Source: Hsuehochloa calcarea | Taxonomy: Eukaryota; Streptophyta; Magnoliopsida; Poales; Poaceae | Assembly: GCA_036346395.1 (NCBI GenBank) | Contig: JAYEVG010000039.1 | Span: forward strand, 124,001-188,000 | DNA length: 64,000 nt | Direction: 5' to 3' | In this document: positions 22,969 to 35,291 of the stretch, in pieces | Position numbering within the stretch: the stretch's first letter is position 1 | Layout: each line of letters opens with the position of its first letter | Notes under the pieces: generated by a model | What the model saw: only the letters and a program-made list of their open reading frames with translations | What the model was told of the DNA's origin: nothing | Database searches by the model: none | Program-made: the position numbers and the translations under genes

Positions 22969-25900
22969 TGTAACACCCAAAATTTCAATTTGATTGAAAA
23001 TAAGACTTTAATTATTTTTGTGGATTTTCGGAAATTTTAAAAGCTTTTCCTAATTATTTTAAAGCTAAAATAATTTATGTGCAAAATCTATTACCAACTA
23101 AAAGTTGGAATTATTTTTATTTAAGTCCAGAATGCTCTTGAGAATTTCTGTGAATTTTCTCAAAAATTTTGGACTTTATTTGATATTTTCTAAAGCTTAT
23201 TTGAATTTCTAGGATTAAATAAATTGGAAAAGAATTTAAATATTAAACAGCGATCGGGCGAAGCCCAAAGATTGTCGCACCTCGCCCAATTCCTCCTCGC
23301 TTTGTTTAATGCGGGCCGTCCGATCAAAATCGGACGTCCGACATCAAACCTTCTCGCGCTCTATCGCCTCGGCCGTTCGATCAAAATCCAACTATCACCG
23401 CTTCGCCCGACCAGTTTCGCACGCGTGTTACCACCTCAGGCCGTTCGATCAAAATCCAGCGATCGTCACTCCTCCCGACCAGTTCATCCGACCGCCATGT
23501 GGGCTCCACCGACGTCTTCTTCCTCGCCCCTTCTTCTCCCTCTCGTGCCCGAGACAACGCCGCCATTGCCGCGCCTCGGAGCTCCGTCTCCTCCGCGATT
23601 CCCTCCGCCTTAACCCCCGCATTTACGCGCATTAGCATCGCCAGCTCCTCCCGCATTCACCCCATTACCCCCTTCTTAACCGTGAACGCCCGCGCCTCGC
23701 CTCCGCCATTCTGCGCCGACGATTCACCACCTCCGGCCTCCTCGCCTATAAAGGCACCCCAGTGCGCCTCTTCTCCCGCATCTCGTTCCCCCACCTCCTG
23801 TCCCCTCGATCGCCCTCAGTCGCCCACATTTCGCAATTCCCCGCTGGCGGCCGAAGTTCGTTCTTCTCCGATTCCGGCGCCACCAGGTTTCCCCCGGCCA
23901 CCTCGACTGCACCTTCGGCATCAGCTTCCTCCGGCGATCCTCTGGCGCACCTCGGCTTCGCCTGAAGACCCCCGGAGCTCCTTCGCCGCCAACAAGCGAA
24001 CCCACCGCCGCCTCCTCCGTCGCGACGACCTTGAAGCCACTCTCCACCGCCGCCGGTGGCGATTCGCCTCGGTGTCTCCCCCTGAACCTTTTGCGCACCT
24101 CGCCGGAGCCCGCCGCGCCGTCGTTCGCCGGTGCCCTCGGCTCCCGTGCTCCTCCCCTCCCCGACGCCGAAGTGGCTCGCCACCTCAGCGCCACACCAGC
24201 GCCACCTCAACCCCTGCCGCGTGCGTGGCGGCAGCGTGGACGCCAAAGCCAAAGACGCGCGCGCCAAAGACGGCCTCCCTCGCCTTTGTCTTTGTGAACC
24301 TAGTCCACCGTGGACTCGAAGCGCGTGGACTCGGTCCATCTTTGTGCGGGCCCACTTGTCGACCTCGTGAGCGATCTGGCGATGCATGCTTGCGCAATAA
24401 ATAGAATTTCCTTTAGAAATTTAATTCGGGAAATTCGGAAATTCTGATTTTTAGGATTTAATTTAGGTTTTAAACTTCCAGGAGCTCGTACTTCTTCATA
24501 CAAACTCCGATTTAGATGATTTAAATTTCTAAATTTGTATAAAATCTAGATCTAGCTAACTAAACCAAAATTATTTAATTTGGAGTTAATTTGTATTTTC
24601 ATTTGAATTTATTTGAGTTCTTTTGAATTCTGTTTGAATTTGGATTATTCTCGCGTATAGATTTTGACGACTCCGGAGAGCTTGACCCTTTTGAAGAAGT
24701 AGAATACCAAGATTTTGAACAAGGCAAGTTACACCATTGACCATTTTGCCCCCAATATTTAAAATTATTTAATTTCTATTTTAAATTGTTATTGCATGCA
24801 TAATTGTATTTAATTATTTTAAATTCCTGTTTTAAATACTTAATTATTCCAATTCCTTTGTATAGCCACATTTGAATGTTGTATTACCAATTCCTTGTCA
24901 CCTTAGTCAAATGAATTTAAAAATAAATATATGCTTAGCAAATGCTTAGACCAGGAAATATTTGATTTTGGGAGAATTTAGCCAAAACTTCAAAATGTGA
25001 TAAAAAGCCTATGACATTGTTATGTCATGGTGGACTTTTTCAAATGTCTTTGAAAATTATAAAAATAAAAGAAAATGGTTTGTACTTGGGCAAAATGGAC
25101 CCGTTGGTGGGTGCAGTTTATGCAGGGCTCGTCAGTTAGGACTGAGTCCCAGGGTTTTTATTGAAAGTTGCCCAAGTAGGTTAAGGACCGATCTTTGAGC
25201 CGCATCTTGCAAAGCTCCGCCGTATTACCACATGTTATATATGGGCAGAACTAGGCTTAATAATTTGTCTTACCTCATTATTGTTTATGCCATTTTTGTT
25301 GTGTGGGTGTCGGTTAGACTTTATTCCCACTTGGCGCAAGAGGGGGCTTCCGGCAGGTGGTTAGCCTAATAGAAGTGAAACCTTAGCGGGCATACTGGTA
25401 GTGAGGTAGTGCATTGAGACGCCTTGTGATAATTGCCTAGTCACACGCCTAAGGAAGCGTGTATTGGCCGACATAACGGGCAAATTATCTCGTGTGGGTA
25501 AAGTTGTACCCCTCGCAGAGTGTAAATCTATTCGAATAGCCGTGTCCGGTTATGGACATCTTGAGTAAAGCCACTCTAAGTTAGATTTTGTTTTTGATTT
25601 TAAAATGACTTTGGACATGATTTGAGGATGGTTAATCCTTGTGGTAAAATTGGGCAGGTAGCCTTGTGATAGGAGGGTATCCTTCACCATATTTCATATG
25701 GAGGTTATCCACTATAAAATGATAAATTTTAGTTCTGATTTTAGCTATGGAATAAAAATATGCCTTGAAACTTAGTATAACTATTTAAACCCAAAAATGC
25801 TGATTTACGCAAATAAACCCTACAACCTTCCTTTGAATAACTCATGCATGCATTCTAAATTCTGTATTGGGTGTAATTTGCGAGCACGGTAGTTGTGCTC

Positions 25901-26195
25901 ATGCTTGCTGAATATTATTATTCAGGAGACGACTTCTATCCGGAAGGTGAGGAGCAGGACGATTAGGCAGCGACCTCCAGACGATTGCCTGTGGCGTATC
26001 GTGTGGCTTACCATTATCTTTTGCTTCCGCTTAATGTTTTATTTGGCCTCAGGCCCAAATTGTAATAAACTCTATGCTTATTAATAAACACGCTAGATAT
26101 GATTGTGATAACATTTTTGTGACTGTGTACACTGGAAATCCTGGACTAGTGTATGAACACAGAGAATTCGGGATCCTTCGTTCCCGGGTTCGACA
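22969..26195 (+). repeat. 3' LTR of Ty3-A (3,227 bp)
   Basis: It runs from TGTAACACCC to GGGTTCGACA and is followed by the ATCTC duplication. It is near-identical to 14,353-17,583 except for numerous small indels concentrated at CAG, CTG and CCG sites. TATAAA is at 23,747-23,752. The conserved palindrome block is at 25,491-25,566. The 301-codon open frame at 23,499-24,404 lies wholly in the LTR and is not a gene. Confidence 0.93.
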
Positions 26196-27587
26196 ATCTC
26201 TCAAGGTTTTACCAAAGAAGTGCACAAACCCTAAAAATACGGAAATCTTTGATTCAAGACTTGCTTGTGGGGGTTGATGATCTAGATGATTCTAGGAGTA
26301 TTCCCACACATCAAAGCAAGACAAAATAGGTCAAGAGACAAGCATAAACCCTTGAATCAAGGAAGCACCAAAATCATCCAAAAAGGAGAAGAAGACAAAG
26401 GGAGACAAATGATCTCTCAAGCAAGCATCACAAGATTGATTGATCTCACACGATGCTTACAAAGCCACTCCAATAAGGAGGACAAGAGCTCACACAAGGA
26501 GCACACACAATCTCTCCAAACCCTAGCTTCTTCTCTCCTCTCCTCCAAACCCTAGAAAAAGTTGAAGGGGACCAAATGAATGCCTCAAGGGGTTTTACAT
26601 CTCCCCCTTTTTATTTATAGGAGAAGCCTAGGGTTTCACTTTTGGGACCCACACACACATGGGACCCACTCACATACAACTGTTGAAGCAATCGCCTGCT
26701 TCACCACGTGTAGGTTGATCAGCGGCTCTCATCACGTCGCCAAGTCTCTCCTGTCCGAATCTCATCGGAACCTCCCAGAGACTCGCACCGACTTCCACAC
26801 CACCTGATCCAACCAGCTGTACCGAACTACCCGTTCGATCCATCTTGTCCATTCTGCACCCTGCTTGAGTCACACGACCTCACCCGGCATCCATGATCGT
26901 TCTGGACCTCAGCTCTCCATGCGTAGTCCCGATCTACCTCACCGTTGACGTCGTTGACCTGCAAGCCACCTGCACAGCAATAGACAAACAAATTATCTCT
27001 GGGAACAAGTTCTTCACAACTTGACCCACGTTAGTTCCGCAATGCAATATGCAACAATAAAGCATTGACATCCATACATTAACCACAATCAAAACACATC
27101 AATGCCAAGAAGGCTCACCTTCAAGTGATCGGCGGTCTGACCGCCCCACATCGCCGGTCCGACCGATTTCAGGCCGGTCGGACCGATTCCACAACGGCGG
27201 TCGGACCGCCTGAAAAGACTTAGCCAAAAATCCATCGTGAAAATCCGAAACCTTCTGGAATTTTCAACTCAATAGAACTTTTGACTGGGAGCTCCAAAAA
27301 TGATGCGACCACATCCAGGAGACTCCCCTCACATGCCTACACATCCTAATTTTGGATCAGCCCCGAAAGCCACCTTTAGGCAATACCGGTCGGACCGGCC
27401 ACCAGCGCCGGTCGGACCTCTCCACGGGCGGTCTAACCGCCCAACATCGCCGGTCAGACCGCCTGTGGTCTGACAGACTGAAGCAAACACCGAAAATGCG
27501 AGATTTTGCAAACCAACAAAGCCATTGCCAATTGACTCATCATCCTAAGATCGTGCACATATCCTCATGATATCCACAACTTTACAC

Positions 27588-29567
27588 ACCATGTTATTCT
27601 ACACCATCAACGATTTTCCTTCCCTTGGTAACCTGTCGGGGTTCAGTACAAAAGGAGCCAAAGCATGTCCGCACTGCTTAGATGGTACCGAGAGTGTATG
27701 GCTGAACAACTAGAGTAAAATTGTGTATATGCGTCATCGTAGGTTCCTTCCCAGGATTCACCCATACCGCAAGATGAAGAAACAATTCGATGGAAATAAG
27801 GAGGACGGTTCAGCTCCAAAGGCTTTTAGAGGGAAAGAGATCTATGATATGGTTAAGGATATCGATGTTGTGCTTGGGAAGGGACGTAAATTAAGGACCC
27901 CTCAGAAAAACATCTAGAAGAAGTGGTTATTTTTTTGAGACTTGCCTTATTGGGAGCACTTAGAAGTTCGCCACTGCATCGACGTCATGCACGTGGAGAA
28001 AAATGTTTGTGATAGTTTGATTGGTCTCTTACTGAACATTAGTGGCAAAACAAAAGATGGTGTTAACGTACGGCGTGACTTGGTTGATATGAACATAAGA
28101 ACCGAGTTAGCACCGAAAGAGACCAATAAAGGACGAACGTACATTCCCCCAACTTGCTACACTTTGTCCAAGGCCGAGAGAAATGAACTATGTCAAAGCT
28201 TGCATGGTGTGAAAGTTTAGTTCGGTTACTCCGCCAATATTAAGAAACTTGTTTCCATGAAAGATTTGAAATTAATTGGTATGAAGTATCATGACTGTCA
28301 TGTGCTGATGACACGAATGCTTCCTGTTGCAATTAGGAGTATCTTGCCGAACAAGGTCCGAGTGGCAATCTTTAGGCTGTGTTATTTCTTTAACTCAATT
28401 GCTCAGAAGGTCATCGATCCCGAAGGACTCGACGCTCTGCAGGCCGAGGTGGTCATGACTCTATGTCATCTTGAGATGTATTTCCCTCCGTCATTTTTCG
28501 ATATCATGGTCCATCTCATTGTTCACCTTGTGAAAGAGATAAAGATATACGGCCCTGTGCTCCTACATCATATGTACCATTTTGAGAGATACATGGGAAT
28601 TCTGAAGTCCTACGTACGGAATCGATCTCGGCCGGAGGGCAGTATCATCGAAGGTTATGCAACCGAAGAGATCATTGAGTTCTACGTCGACTACATGGCT
28701 CAGGTGGAACTGATAGGTGTGCCTCTATCTCGTCATGAGGGGAGACTGGAGGGTATCGGGACCATCGGAAGGAAAGCAATCACTCCCGATCTAGATACGT
28801 ACGTGTATGCTCATTTCACGGTCTTGGAACACATGACCCAAGTGTCCCCATACATCGACGAGCACAAAGACATGGTACGCCAACAGAATCTAGACCGGTC
28901 GGAGGTTTGGATAACGAGAGAGCACAACCGTCGGTTCAACGAATGGTTAAAGGTGCGATTCACTGGGAGGTCATCAAGTGATGAAACGCTGCTATGGTTG
29001 GCAAAAGGGCCAAAATTTACAATTGTGACATGGCAAGGATACGACATAGATGGGTACACGTTTTATACAGCCACTCAGGATAGGAAGAGCACAGTCCAGA
29101 ACAGCGGTGTCCGCATAGATGTGTTTCACGAAGGGTTCAATACCGCGGGGACACGCGGGTTGAACTCGTACTATGGGTTCGTAGAGGAGATTTGGGAGCT
29201 CAACTATGTACTTTTCAAGATCCCCCTGTTTCGATGCCATTGGGTTAAATTTCCACCGGGCGTGAAGGTCGACAAGTACGGCGTCACTACTGTAGACCTC
29301 AAACGTGTCAGATACAAGGACGAATCATTCGTACTCGCTAAGCAAGTTGTTCAAGTTTTTTATGTAACGGACCCAGCAAATAAGATTTGCCGCGTAGTTC
29401 TTCATGGAAAAAGAAGGATTGTCGGAGTTGAGAATGTCGTGGAGGAAGAGTACAATCAATTTGACGAGTTGCCTCCTTTTAGAGACGGCATCAAACTGGA
29501 GGAAGAACCCAGTGAGGAAGCTAGCTATATGAGCGTCGATCATCATGAAGGACTATATTTCAATTAA
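27588..29567 (+). pseudogene. TNP2 transposase of CACTA-2, C-terminal part
   Basis: Homology resumes with TMLFYTINDFPSLGNLSG and continues through ACPHCLDGTESVWLNN, a stop near 27,714, then YMRHRRFLPRIHPYRKMKKQ (27,723 on). A break at 27,915-27,940 precedes LPYWEHLEVRHCIDVMHVEK, the hallmark of the TNP2 catalytic region. From 28,257 a single 436-codon frame runs to 29,567. It covers DUF4218 (MKYHDCHVLMTRMLPVAIRS, LPNKVRVAI, NRSRPEGSIIEGY) and DUF4216 (GVRIDVFHEGFNTAGTRG, VTTVDLKRVRYKDESFVLAK), ending in an acidic tail. The integrity of this frame contrasts with CACTA-1. It is the C-terminal half of the gene begun at 12,590. Confidence 0.85.
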
Positions 29568-31115
29568 TAATGTATTCCATTGTAATTTGATGTTAACATG
29601 GAAACGTGTCACGTGTTATGAACTTGTTCTTCCATTGTAATGTGATGTCAACGTGGAATTGTCATGTGTTATGGACTTGTCATCTCTAATGTTGATGTTA
29701 ATGCAGACTTCATTGTATCGTGTAGTATCAAATTTGGTTTCACTTGATTTGGAGTTAACCCTAATGATCCAGTATGGCTTTTGCTGAATGAGCACTGTAG
29801 CTCATCATTTGCGTCTTAACTACGACCATTAACACTAAATCAATGTTTAGTTGTCGGGTTAGCCCTAATGACGTGCGGAACCTCTATCTGACCAGGTACT
29901 ATTTTAATTATTGTACTTTGTTTTGTAAAACCTATTATGCAAGCGTGTATGTTGTGTATGAAAAATGCTATTATTGGAAAAATGGTAGATGAAATCCTAC
30001 TTGTTGCATTATCCTTTTGAAATGTTGATCCTCTACTATTTTAACCATTAGAATATGGGTTAGGCATTATGTAATGTCAATTGGGACGTTTTTAGTGCGC
30101 TTATCGCACAAATGCAACTAGAGAGTGATACATGTTCTGAAACATTTATAGAAGGACAATATGATATCTCTCAGTTGAGCTAACCAGAATGTTCTATCAT
30201 TTGATTGTCTATCAGTTGTTACTTTCTGGTCGTAGGTTGGGCTGAACATTCTGGTTATGTTGATCTCAATTAATTCAGTTTGATTACTCTCGTGTCAGTC
30301 AATTGGCATTTTGTTGATCTTGTGTTCATTAGAATTGAGAGTTATCTAGTTCTGTTAGTAACCTGGAATACTGTTTGTGTTCACTTGTGATCCTCCTCTG
30401 ATTGGCCGAAAGTATTGCTTGTGGTATATTATTTTAGATCTTTTGACAGATTTGTTAAGTAATGTTTAGAGTTTAAAGTTTAAATCAATATTGTCATATT
30501 CAATTAGTGAAGAGGATTGACTTAAGTGCTGCGATGACAAAGATTTTATCTTTTACATCTAGCATTCTAAGATCATTGATTAAAACCTTATATATGAGCT
30601 TTATGGTGATTTCTTTCACATTCGTGTGGTATATGTTTAGCATTTCATTCGGTTTAAATGACATAGATAATTTACATTTGTATACATTGATTTGGTCATT
30701 TAAATACTGGTAGTTTAATGCTTTTTTGTTTCATAATCATGCTGGAACTAATTATGTTTATTTGCTAAAACTGCATTTTATACAACAATATATGCCCTTC
30801 TCCGTTACTATTTTGTTGGTGTTTAAAAATAATGTGCTAGAGTCTAGGCTAGCGTATATATACCAAAAAAATAAATTCTCTGGGGAGGGCTTCCGTGAGG
30901 CCGCTCCCCACAGCCGTCCGATCCCGCACCTCCACACATGTGCTACAGTATATTTTACGCGATGAAAGGATTTTCTTTCTGTATATATACACCCTCATAT
31001 TAAGTGCCCCAAAACGAAGAGAAATGACATGGATTTCTTATTCAGCAACATTTAAGCTAAACACCAGACTTACTTAAGCACCCTCGAATCCCATTCCGCG
31101 TTGTAGCGGAGACCT

Positions 31116-31159
<44 letters not shown>

Positions 31160-31503
31160 TTCGTTTTCAACTTTCTCAGTCTTGCCTTGCTGTTGAGCTG
31201 GAAAAGGGCGAGGCAATATGCATCAATATGATTTTATTCTCTTCATGCTCCCGATTGATTTAGACAAATATTGACATGTTAATGTCTATCTTTAGCATGT
31301 ATAAACTAATAGTTTGCTTGCTGCTATCAAATATTCTTGTCATATTTTGTTTCAGTGAATTGCATGTGATTGTTCTGTCAGTCTAGCTAAGCAATTTCAT
31401 ATATTTTCTTTACTATCTATCCTATATTTAGGTTCAATAGGTAACTTCAATTTGTTTATGTAATCATTGCGTACATAACTTATATAGATAGCAAGTAAGC
31501 GAG
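29568..31503. other. CACTA-2 spacer between its two genes
   Basis: This is AT-rich non-coding DNA with a (TA)n run at 31,120-31,156 and a small GC-rich patch at about 30,880-30,940. It probably includes the 3' end of the transposase transcript and the promoter of the second gene. No domain-bearing frame is seen. Confidence 0.5.
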
Positions 31504-34142
31504 ATGGCAGAGGCACCGTCTTCGCCACCGTCAACGGCGTCACCGAATGCATCCGGATCTTCGATCAAGGTGGTACACAAGCGAGATGGTAGATGAATCT
31601 CCAAATTGCCCTCGGACCGCATGACTATCACGGAGGTCAGTGACGTTGGGATCCCTTTGAGTCCAAAGAATGCAGCTACGAGATTCCGGGCCGTCTGCGG
31701 GGTACTTGGAACGGAACGGGTCCCCATCACCAACCCAAGCTGGAAGTCTCTGACGGATGTAGAGAGAGCCCAGCTGTGGACTAAAATTTCTGCCTCGTTC
31801 ACTTTCCCAGAAGCAGACCTGGCACGCGTGCAACGACAGGCGTTCCTCGCGATGTGCCACGCGTGGAGGACCTTCAAGTGTACGCTTGTCACAAAGTATG
31901 TGAACACAGGTCGGACGCCCTTCACGAAGTATCATTTCTTATCGCGGGATATATGGGATGCCTTCGTGCAGATGAAGACGACGACCGAATTTCAGGAGCA
32001 AAGTGCGGCGCACAGAGCTCTCCAGGCACAAAACACTCACCCCCACAAACTTGGCACCGTTGGGTTCGCGGGTAAAGCCACGCAGTGGGCGGCGGAGGAC
32101 GAGACCGCTACCAGACCGTTCGCTGAGATCTCAGACGAGCGCGCTCGAGCCTAGTTAAGAGCGAGGGCATCAGCCACGTCTTCGGGCGGCATCTCTTTCA
32201 CAAACCCGGCAGACGAGGCAGTGTCCCAGCGCCTGGTAAATATGTCGAACCACTTAGTTGTTAATAAGTCCATAACTTTACGGTGTCTATAATAACATGA
32301 TTGCCCTCTTGCAGGAAGTATTGACTTCTGCATGTTCCCAAGGTTCCTTCCAAGTAGATAGGGAGAATGATGTACTATCTACGGCCCTGGGAAACAAGGA
32401 GCACCCGGGTCGCACGCGAGGCGTTGGGGTTTACGTACCTTGGAGGGATGAATTCCGACACGACTCCGATACATATAGGAGTAGGAAGAGATCAAAGGAC
32501 TAGCACGACGCCCGGTTGGAACATGTGCTTACTGAAAAATTTCAAGCACAAATAACAATCTTACAAAACCAAGTAAATCAACTCCTCTAGGCGCAAGCCG
32601 CCCCCATTAATTTAGGAGCAAGTCCTCCTCAACATCGGAGTAGCGTCACGTCCACACATATTCTAGACATGACGACGTTCAATTACCGATCGACGACATC
32701 GAGGTAATGTACATCTCTGAAATGCTCCAAAGATAGACCTATAGGACGCCCTAGCTAATTGTGTATCGTTTTGTAGGAGCCGACGTCTTGCAAACTCCAA
32801 ATGAGGATGGTCGGGTCCATTCCTATTGAGGCTGGGCAGGGTATGGTGTATCCATACCAGGAAGGGGTAGTGCAGCACAGTGCCCAGCTGGCGTAGGGTT
32901 ACGCCAGGGTCCACGTGGACATGGTACATGATAATTTTATAGCCATCCCACTAGGGATTCGCCCAAACAAAAAAATCAGAACACTAGGGGATGCCATGTA
33001 CACTTTTATCCAGTGGCCTAAGAAGGACATCGCCCTGGACCGTACACTGACGCCATATCGACATGACCCTACCTCTGCAATAGGACCCTTGATGAGTCCG
33101 CCTCAATCTTTGCTTCAGAAGGCCGCCTCATCGGTTCCAGTCGAGAATGCCTCAATCAAGTTCTACACTCACGGGACACCGATAAATATCACAACTCATT
33201 GCTTATCTATAGATACATTATGAAATATGCCCGTCGACTCAAAGAACCGGTGGGTTTCCTCGACCCACACGTGATCTCTAAGCAAACAATAAACCAAAAC
33301 GCATCCTACGTCGAGAATTACATAAAAATGGGATTGCTTGCTCTGGACGACAAGAAGTACATAATGGTGCCCTACAACCAGAAGTAATTGCTTCAATACT
33401 TGTTATACATATTTCGTTTGAACATAGGTTTATGACTATAGCGACATACATGAGTAGGTTCCACTGGATTCTTCTAATCATTGTACCAAAGAGGAACACG
33501 ATATTGTACCTTGATTTCCTACTGAACAAAAACCACAACTTCACCCTTCTTAAAGGAATACTCGACAGGTATGTTCATTTCCTCCACACATTATAACTCT
33601 ATTGTAGTCTTCCTTCGTTTGAAATGGATGAGGATAACTTTTTGGAATCATGTAGGTCGTTCATCGGCTATGTTGCCGAGGGAGGGGCATACAAGGGATC
33701 GAGTGCCACACTGACTCACAGGATGCGGTTTCCGGTACGCGCTACAACACAATAATCCTATATCATACTTCGTAATATTGTGTCTCGAACTGACTGTACC
33801 TATATATGTAATTCTATTTTTACAGTGCCGCTAGCAAAAATGAGATCACCTATGTGCATTCTACGTATGCCATCATATACAGCTATTGATTGGTTCTAGG
33901 AGGCATGATCCCCAGGTTTGTCAATCTCGCAATAATTATTTTCTAATTATAAATTTAAATATATATGCTTACTACTTTACTCCTGCTATCAACAGCTCTT
34001 CGATATAGAGTTAAATGCACTCGACATGAAAGAGGTCACGTACGTTCGAGGGGCGCTCTGTAACTCCATTAAGGTAGACATCGTTAACCCCGCCGGAGAG
34101 TTTCATGCCGCCGACACCGATGAACGACCTTCGAACAATTGA
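31504..34142 (+). CDS. CACTA-2 second gene: transposase_24 region joined to a Ulp1/C48-like protease region
   Basis: Seven exons fit GT/AG borders: 31,504-32,235, 32,315-32,703, 32,777-33,383, 33,428-33,568, 33,656-33,734, 33,826-33,915 and 33,996-34,142 (ending NN-stop). Exon 1 encodes MAEAPSSPPSTAS and the Ptta/En/Spm block (LTDVERAQLWTKISASF, LSRDIWDAFVQMKTTTEFQE). Exon 2 has the family signature GNKEHPGRTRGVGVYVPW. Exon 3 encodes FIAIPLGIRPNKKIRTLGDA (DUF8039-like). Exons 4-6 resemble C48 cysteine proteases: His in FHWILLIIVPK (33,462-33,464), Asp in LYLDF (33,513-33,515), Cys in LCAFYVC (33,853-33,855). In-frame stops TGA at 31,594, TAG at 32,152 and 32,501, plus frame shifts, prevent full translation as given. 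TNPA-like end binding plus SUMO-type deconjugation is inferred only. Confidence 0.65.
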
Positions 34143-34359
34143 TTCAATATTGTAATTCAATTTGAGTAGTTGTAATTCAATTTGTAACTCTACTAACAAT
34201 ACTTGAAATATTCTTTTGCAATTGATTTTCAGTTAAATGATCACTTTCAATTGTCATATTCATCTGTGATGTACCTGTTTCTGCTTGTTTGTTTTTAGAT
34301 GGCATGTCTAGCAATTCCTGAGGCTAGCTAAAAATACGACAAAAATTAGTTAGGTACAA

Positions 34360-34755
34360 AGAACCATCACAGACGGTTTTTAACAAAAAAAAATCGTCTG
34401 TGAAGGGCCACTATCACAGACGATTTCAACCAAGAACCGTCTGTGATATACCACTATCACAGAAAGTTCTTGGTTTATACCACTATCACAGAAAGTTCTT
34501 GGTTGCAACTGTCTGTGATACATTTATATCACAGACGGTTTTTCAATACAACCGTCTATCACAGACGGTTGTATTGAAAAACCGTCTGTGATATAAATGT
34601 ATCACAGATGGTTTTTGTTAAAAACCGTCTGTGATGATTCTTATAAACCCTCTGTAATAATCGTCTGTCATCACAGACGTACAAATTCAGATGGTTTAAA
34701 AATCATCTATGATGACGATTTCGAATTGTCTGTAATAACTTTTTATGTAGTAGTG
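34360..34755 (-). repeat. Right subterminal repeats and terminal repeat of CACTA-2
   Basis: About ten copies of ATCACAGACGGTT or its reverse complement lie at 34,368-34,735. They include one near-perfect inverted repeat at about 34,530-34,600, built around ATACAACCGTCT. The block ends in TTTTTATGTAGTAGTG, then the TTT duplication. Its outermost sequence matches the left end of the small element at 56,744 in inverse orientation. Confidence 0.88.
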
Positions 34756-34758
34756 TTT

Positions 34759-35291
34759 GGTGCTCATGTGGAAAAATGCCCCATTCCACATCGGCCGCTC
34801 CTCTGCCGTAGTTGCACTGGCCCGGGCTGCTCCATCGTGGCGCAGCGTGGGAGCATCGTGAGGCAACCTCATCCACGAGCTTTGCAAGATGCTGATGGGT
34901 GGCGGTGCAGTGCCCACGCTCTCCGGGCTGGTCACCGCCGGCCTCTTTGCCAAGGGATAGTGCGTGAGGAAGACGAGGGCAGCGGTGGGCCCTACTAAAT
35001 TGGCTCGGGTCACACGACACGAGTCAGAAGGATCGTACTGCTATTGTAACCCAAGCGTCCTACGTGAAGTATTTTCCTATTTATATATGGATGAAGTGAC
35101 CATGTGGTAAGATCATAAATGCACTCCCTTAATTAGTTCAATTGGGCTGTGAAGTGGTTTTTATAATTCTTTATAACATAACTAAAGGAAAAAATATTTC
35201 TTCAAATGTAGCATGAACAAAAGATATGGACAAGCAAAATTAGGATGGAATCAATTATTACAGTACTAGTACATGGTTGAAGCTAGTGGGT
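34759..35291. other. Short unique stretch with a GC-rich, possibly coding, remnant
   Basis: A GC-rich patch (34,770-35,030) is open in several frames on both strands. One plus frame reads LIHELCKMLMGGGAVPTLSG then LVTAGLFAKG before a stop. I do not recognise a family, and the frame is short, so a captured or broken gene fragment is only a possibility. The rest is AT-rich with nothing recognised. Confidence 0.3.

Larger units (their letters stand above)
14353..26195 (+). mobile_element. Ty3-A: complete Ty3/gypsy chromovirus (Tekay/Del-like)
   Basis: It has two LTRs of about 3.23 kb starting TGTAACA and ending TTCGACA, with a 5-bp target duplication ATCTC at 14,348-14,352 and 26,196-26,200. 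Next come a tRNA-Met-type primer site just inside the 5' LTR and a purine-rich tract (AAGGGTAGG) before the 3' LTR. Internal order is ORF0, gag, protease, RT, RNase H, integrase and a chromodomain-like tail, which places it among chromoviruses. The two LTRs are highly similar apart from small indels, so insertion was recent. The internal region has multiple frame breaks. Confidence 0.93.
13825..27587. mobile_element. Unclassified insertion in TNP2, itself holding Ty3-A
   Basis: The TNP2 homology stops at 13,824 and resumes at 27,588 (TMLFYTINDFPSLGNLSG in one frame). A 3-bp ACC occurs at both borders (13,822-13,824 and 27,588-27,590), compatible with but not proof of a target duplication. After removing Ty3-A (14,353-26,195 plus one ATCTC copy) about 1.9 kb remains. 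Both arms carry GGTCGGACCG-type palindromes (14,010-14,165, 27,130-27,215, 27,385-27,475). The right arm has an AAACCCTAG-rich leader and, on the minus strand, CTATAAATAA (26,611-26,620). I find no coding region. It could be a non-autonomous LTR-type or DNA element; I cannot assign a class. Confidence 0.6.
11113..34755 (+). mobile_element. CACTA-2: large autonomous-type CACTA element with nested insertions
   Basis: The left end reads TACTACTATAAAACAGGC (the canonical first C is T) and the right end reads TTTTTATGTAGTAGTG. Both are flanked by a 3-bp TTT duplication (11,110-11,112 and 34,756-34,758). Both ends carry repeats of ATCACAGACGGTT in both orientations. Inside, on the plus strand, are a TNP2 transposase and a transposase_24/Ulp1-like gene. 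Without the 13.76 kb insertion at 13,825-27,587 the element would be about 9.9 kb. Degenerate but long open frames suggest it was active not long ago on an evolutionary scale. Confidence 0.9.

Noticed and set aside
23499..24404. 301-codon plus-strand open frame
   Set aside because: It lies inside the GC-rich part of the Ty3-A 3' LTR. The homologous stretch of the 5' LTR is open in other frames, and the peptide is low-complexity Pro/Ser/Arg. Open by composition, not a gene.
34360..34755. CRISPR-like or satellite array of ATCACAGACGGTT
   Set aside because: Orientation alternates, spacing is irregular, and the block ends in a CACTA terminal repeat with a TTT duplication.
34770..35030. Possible host gene fragment between CACTA-2 and the copia element
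   Set aside because: It is open in several frames on both strands because of GC content. The best frame is short, ends in a stop and matches no family I know; kept only as a remnant.
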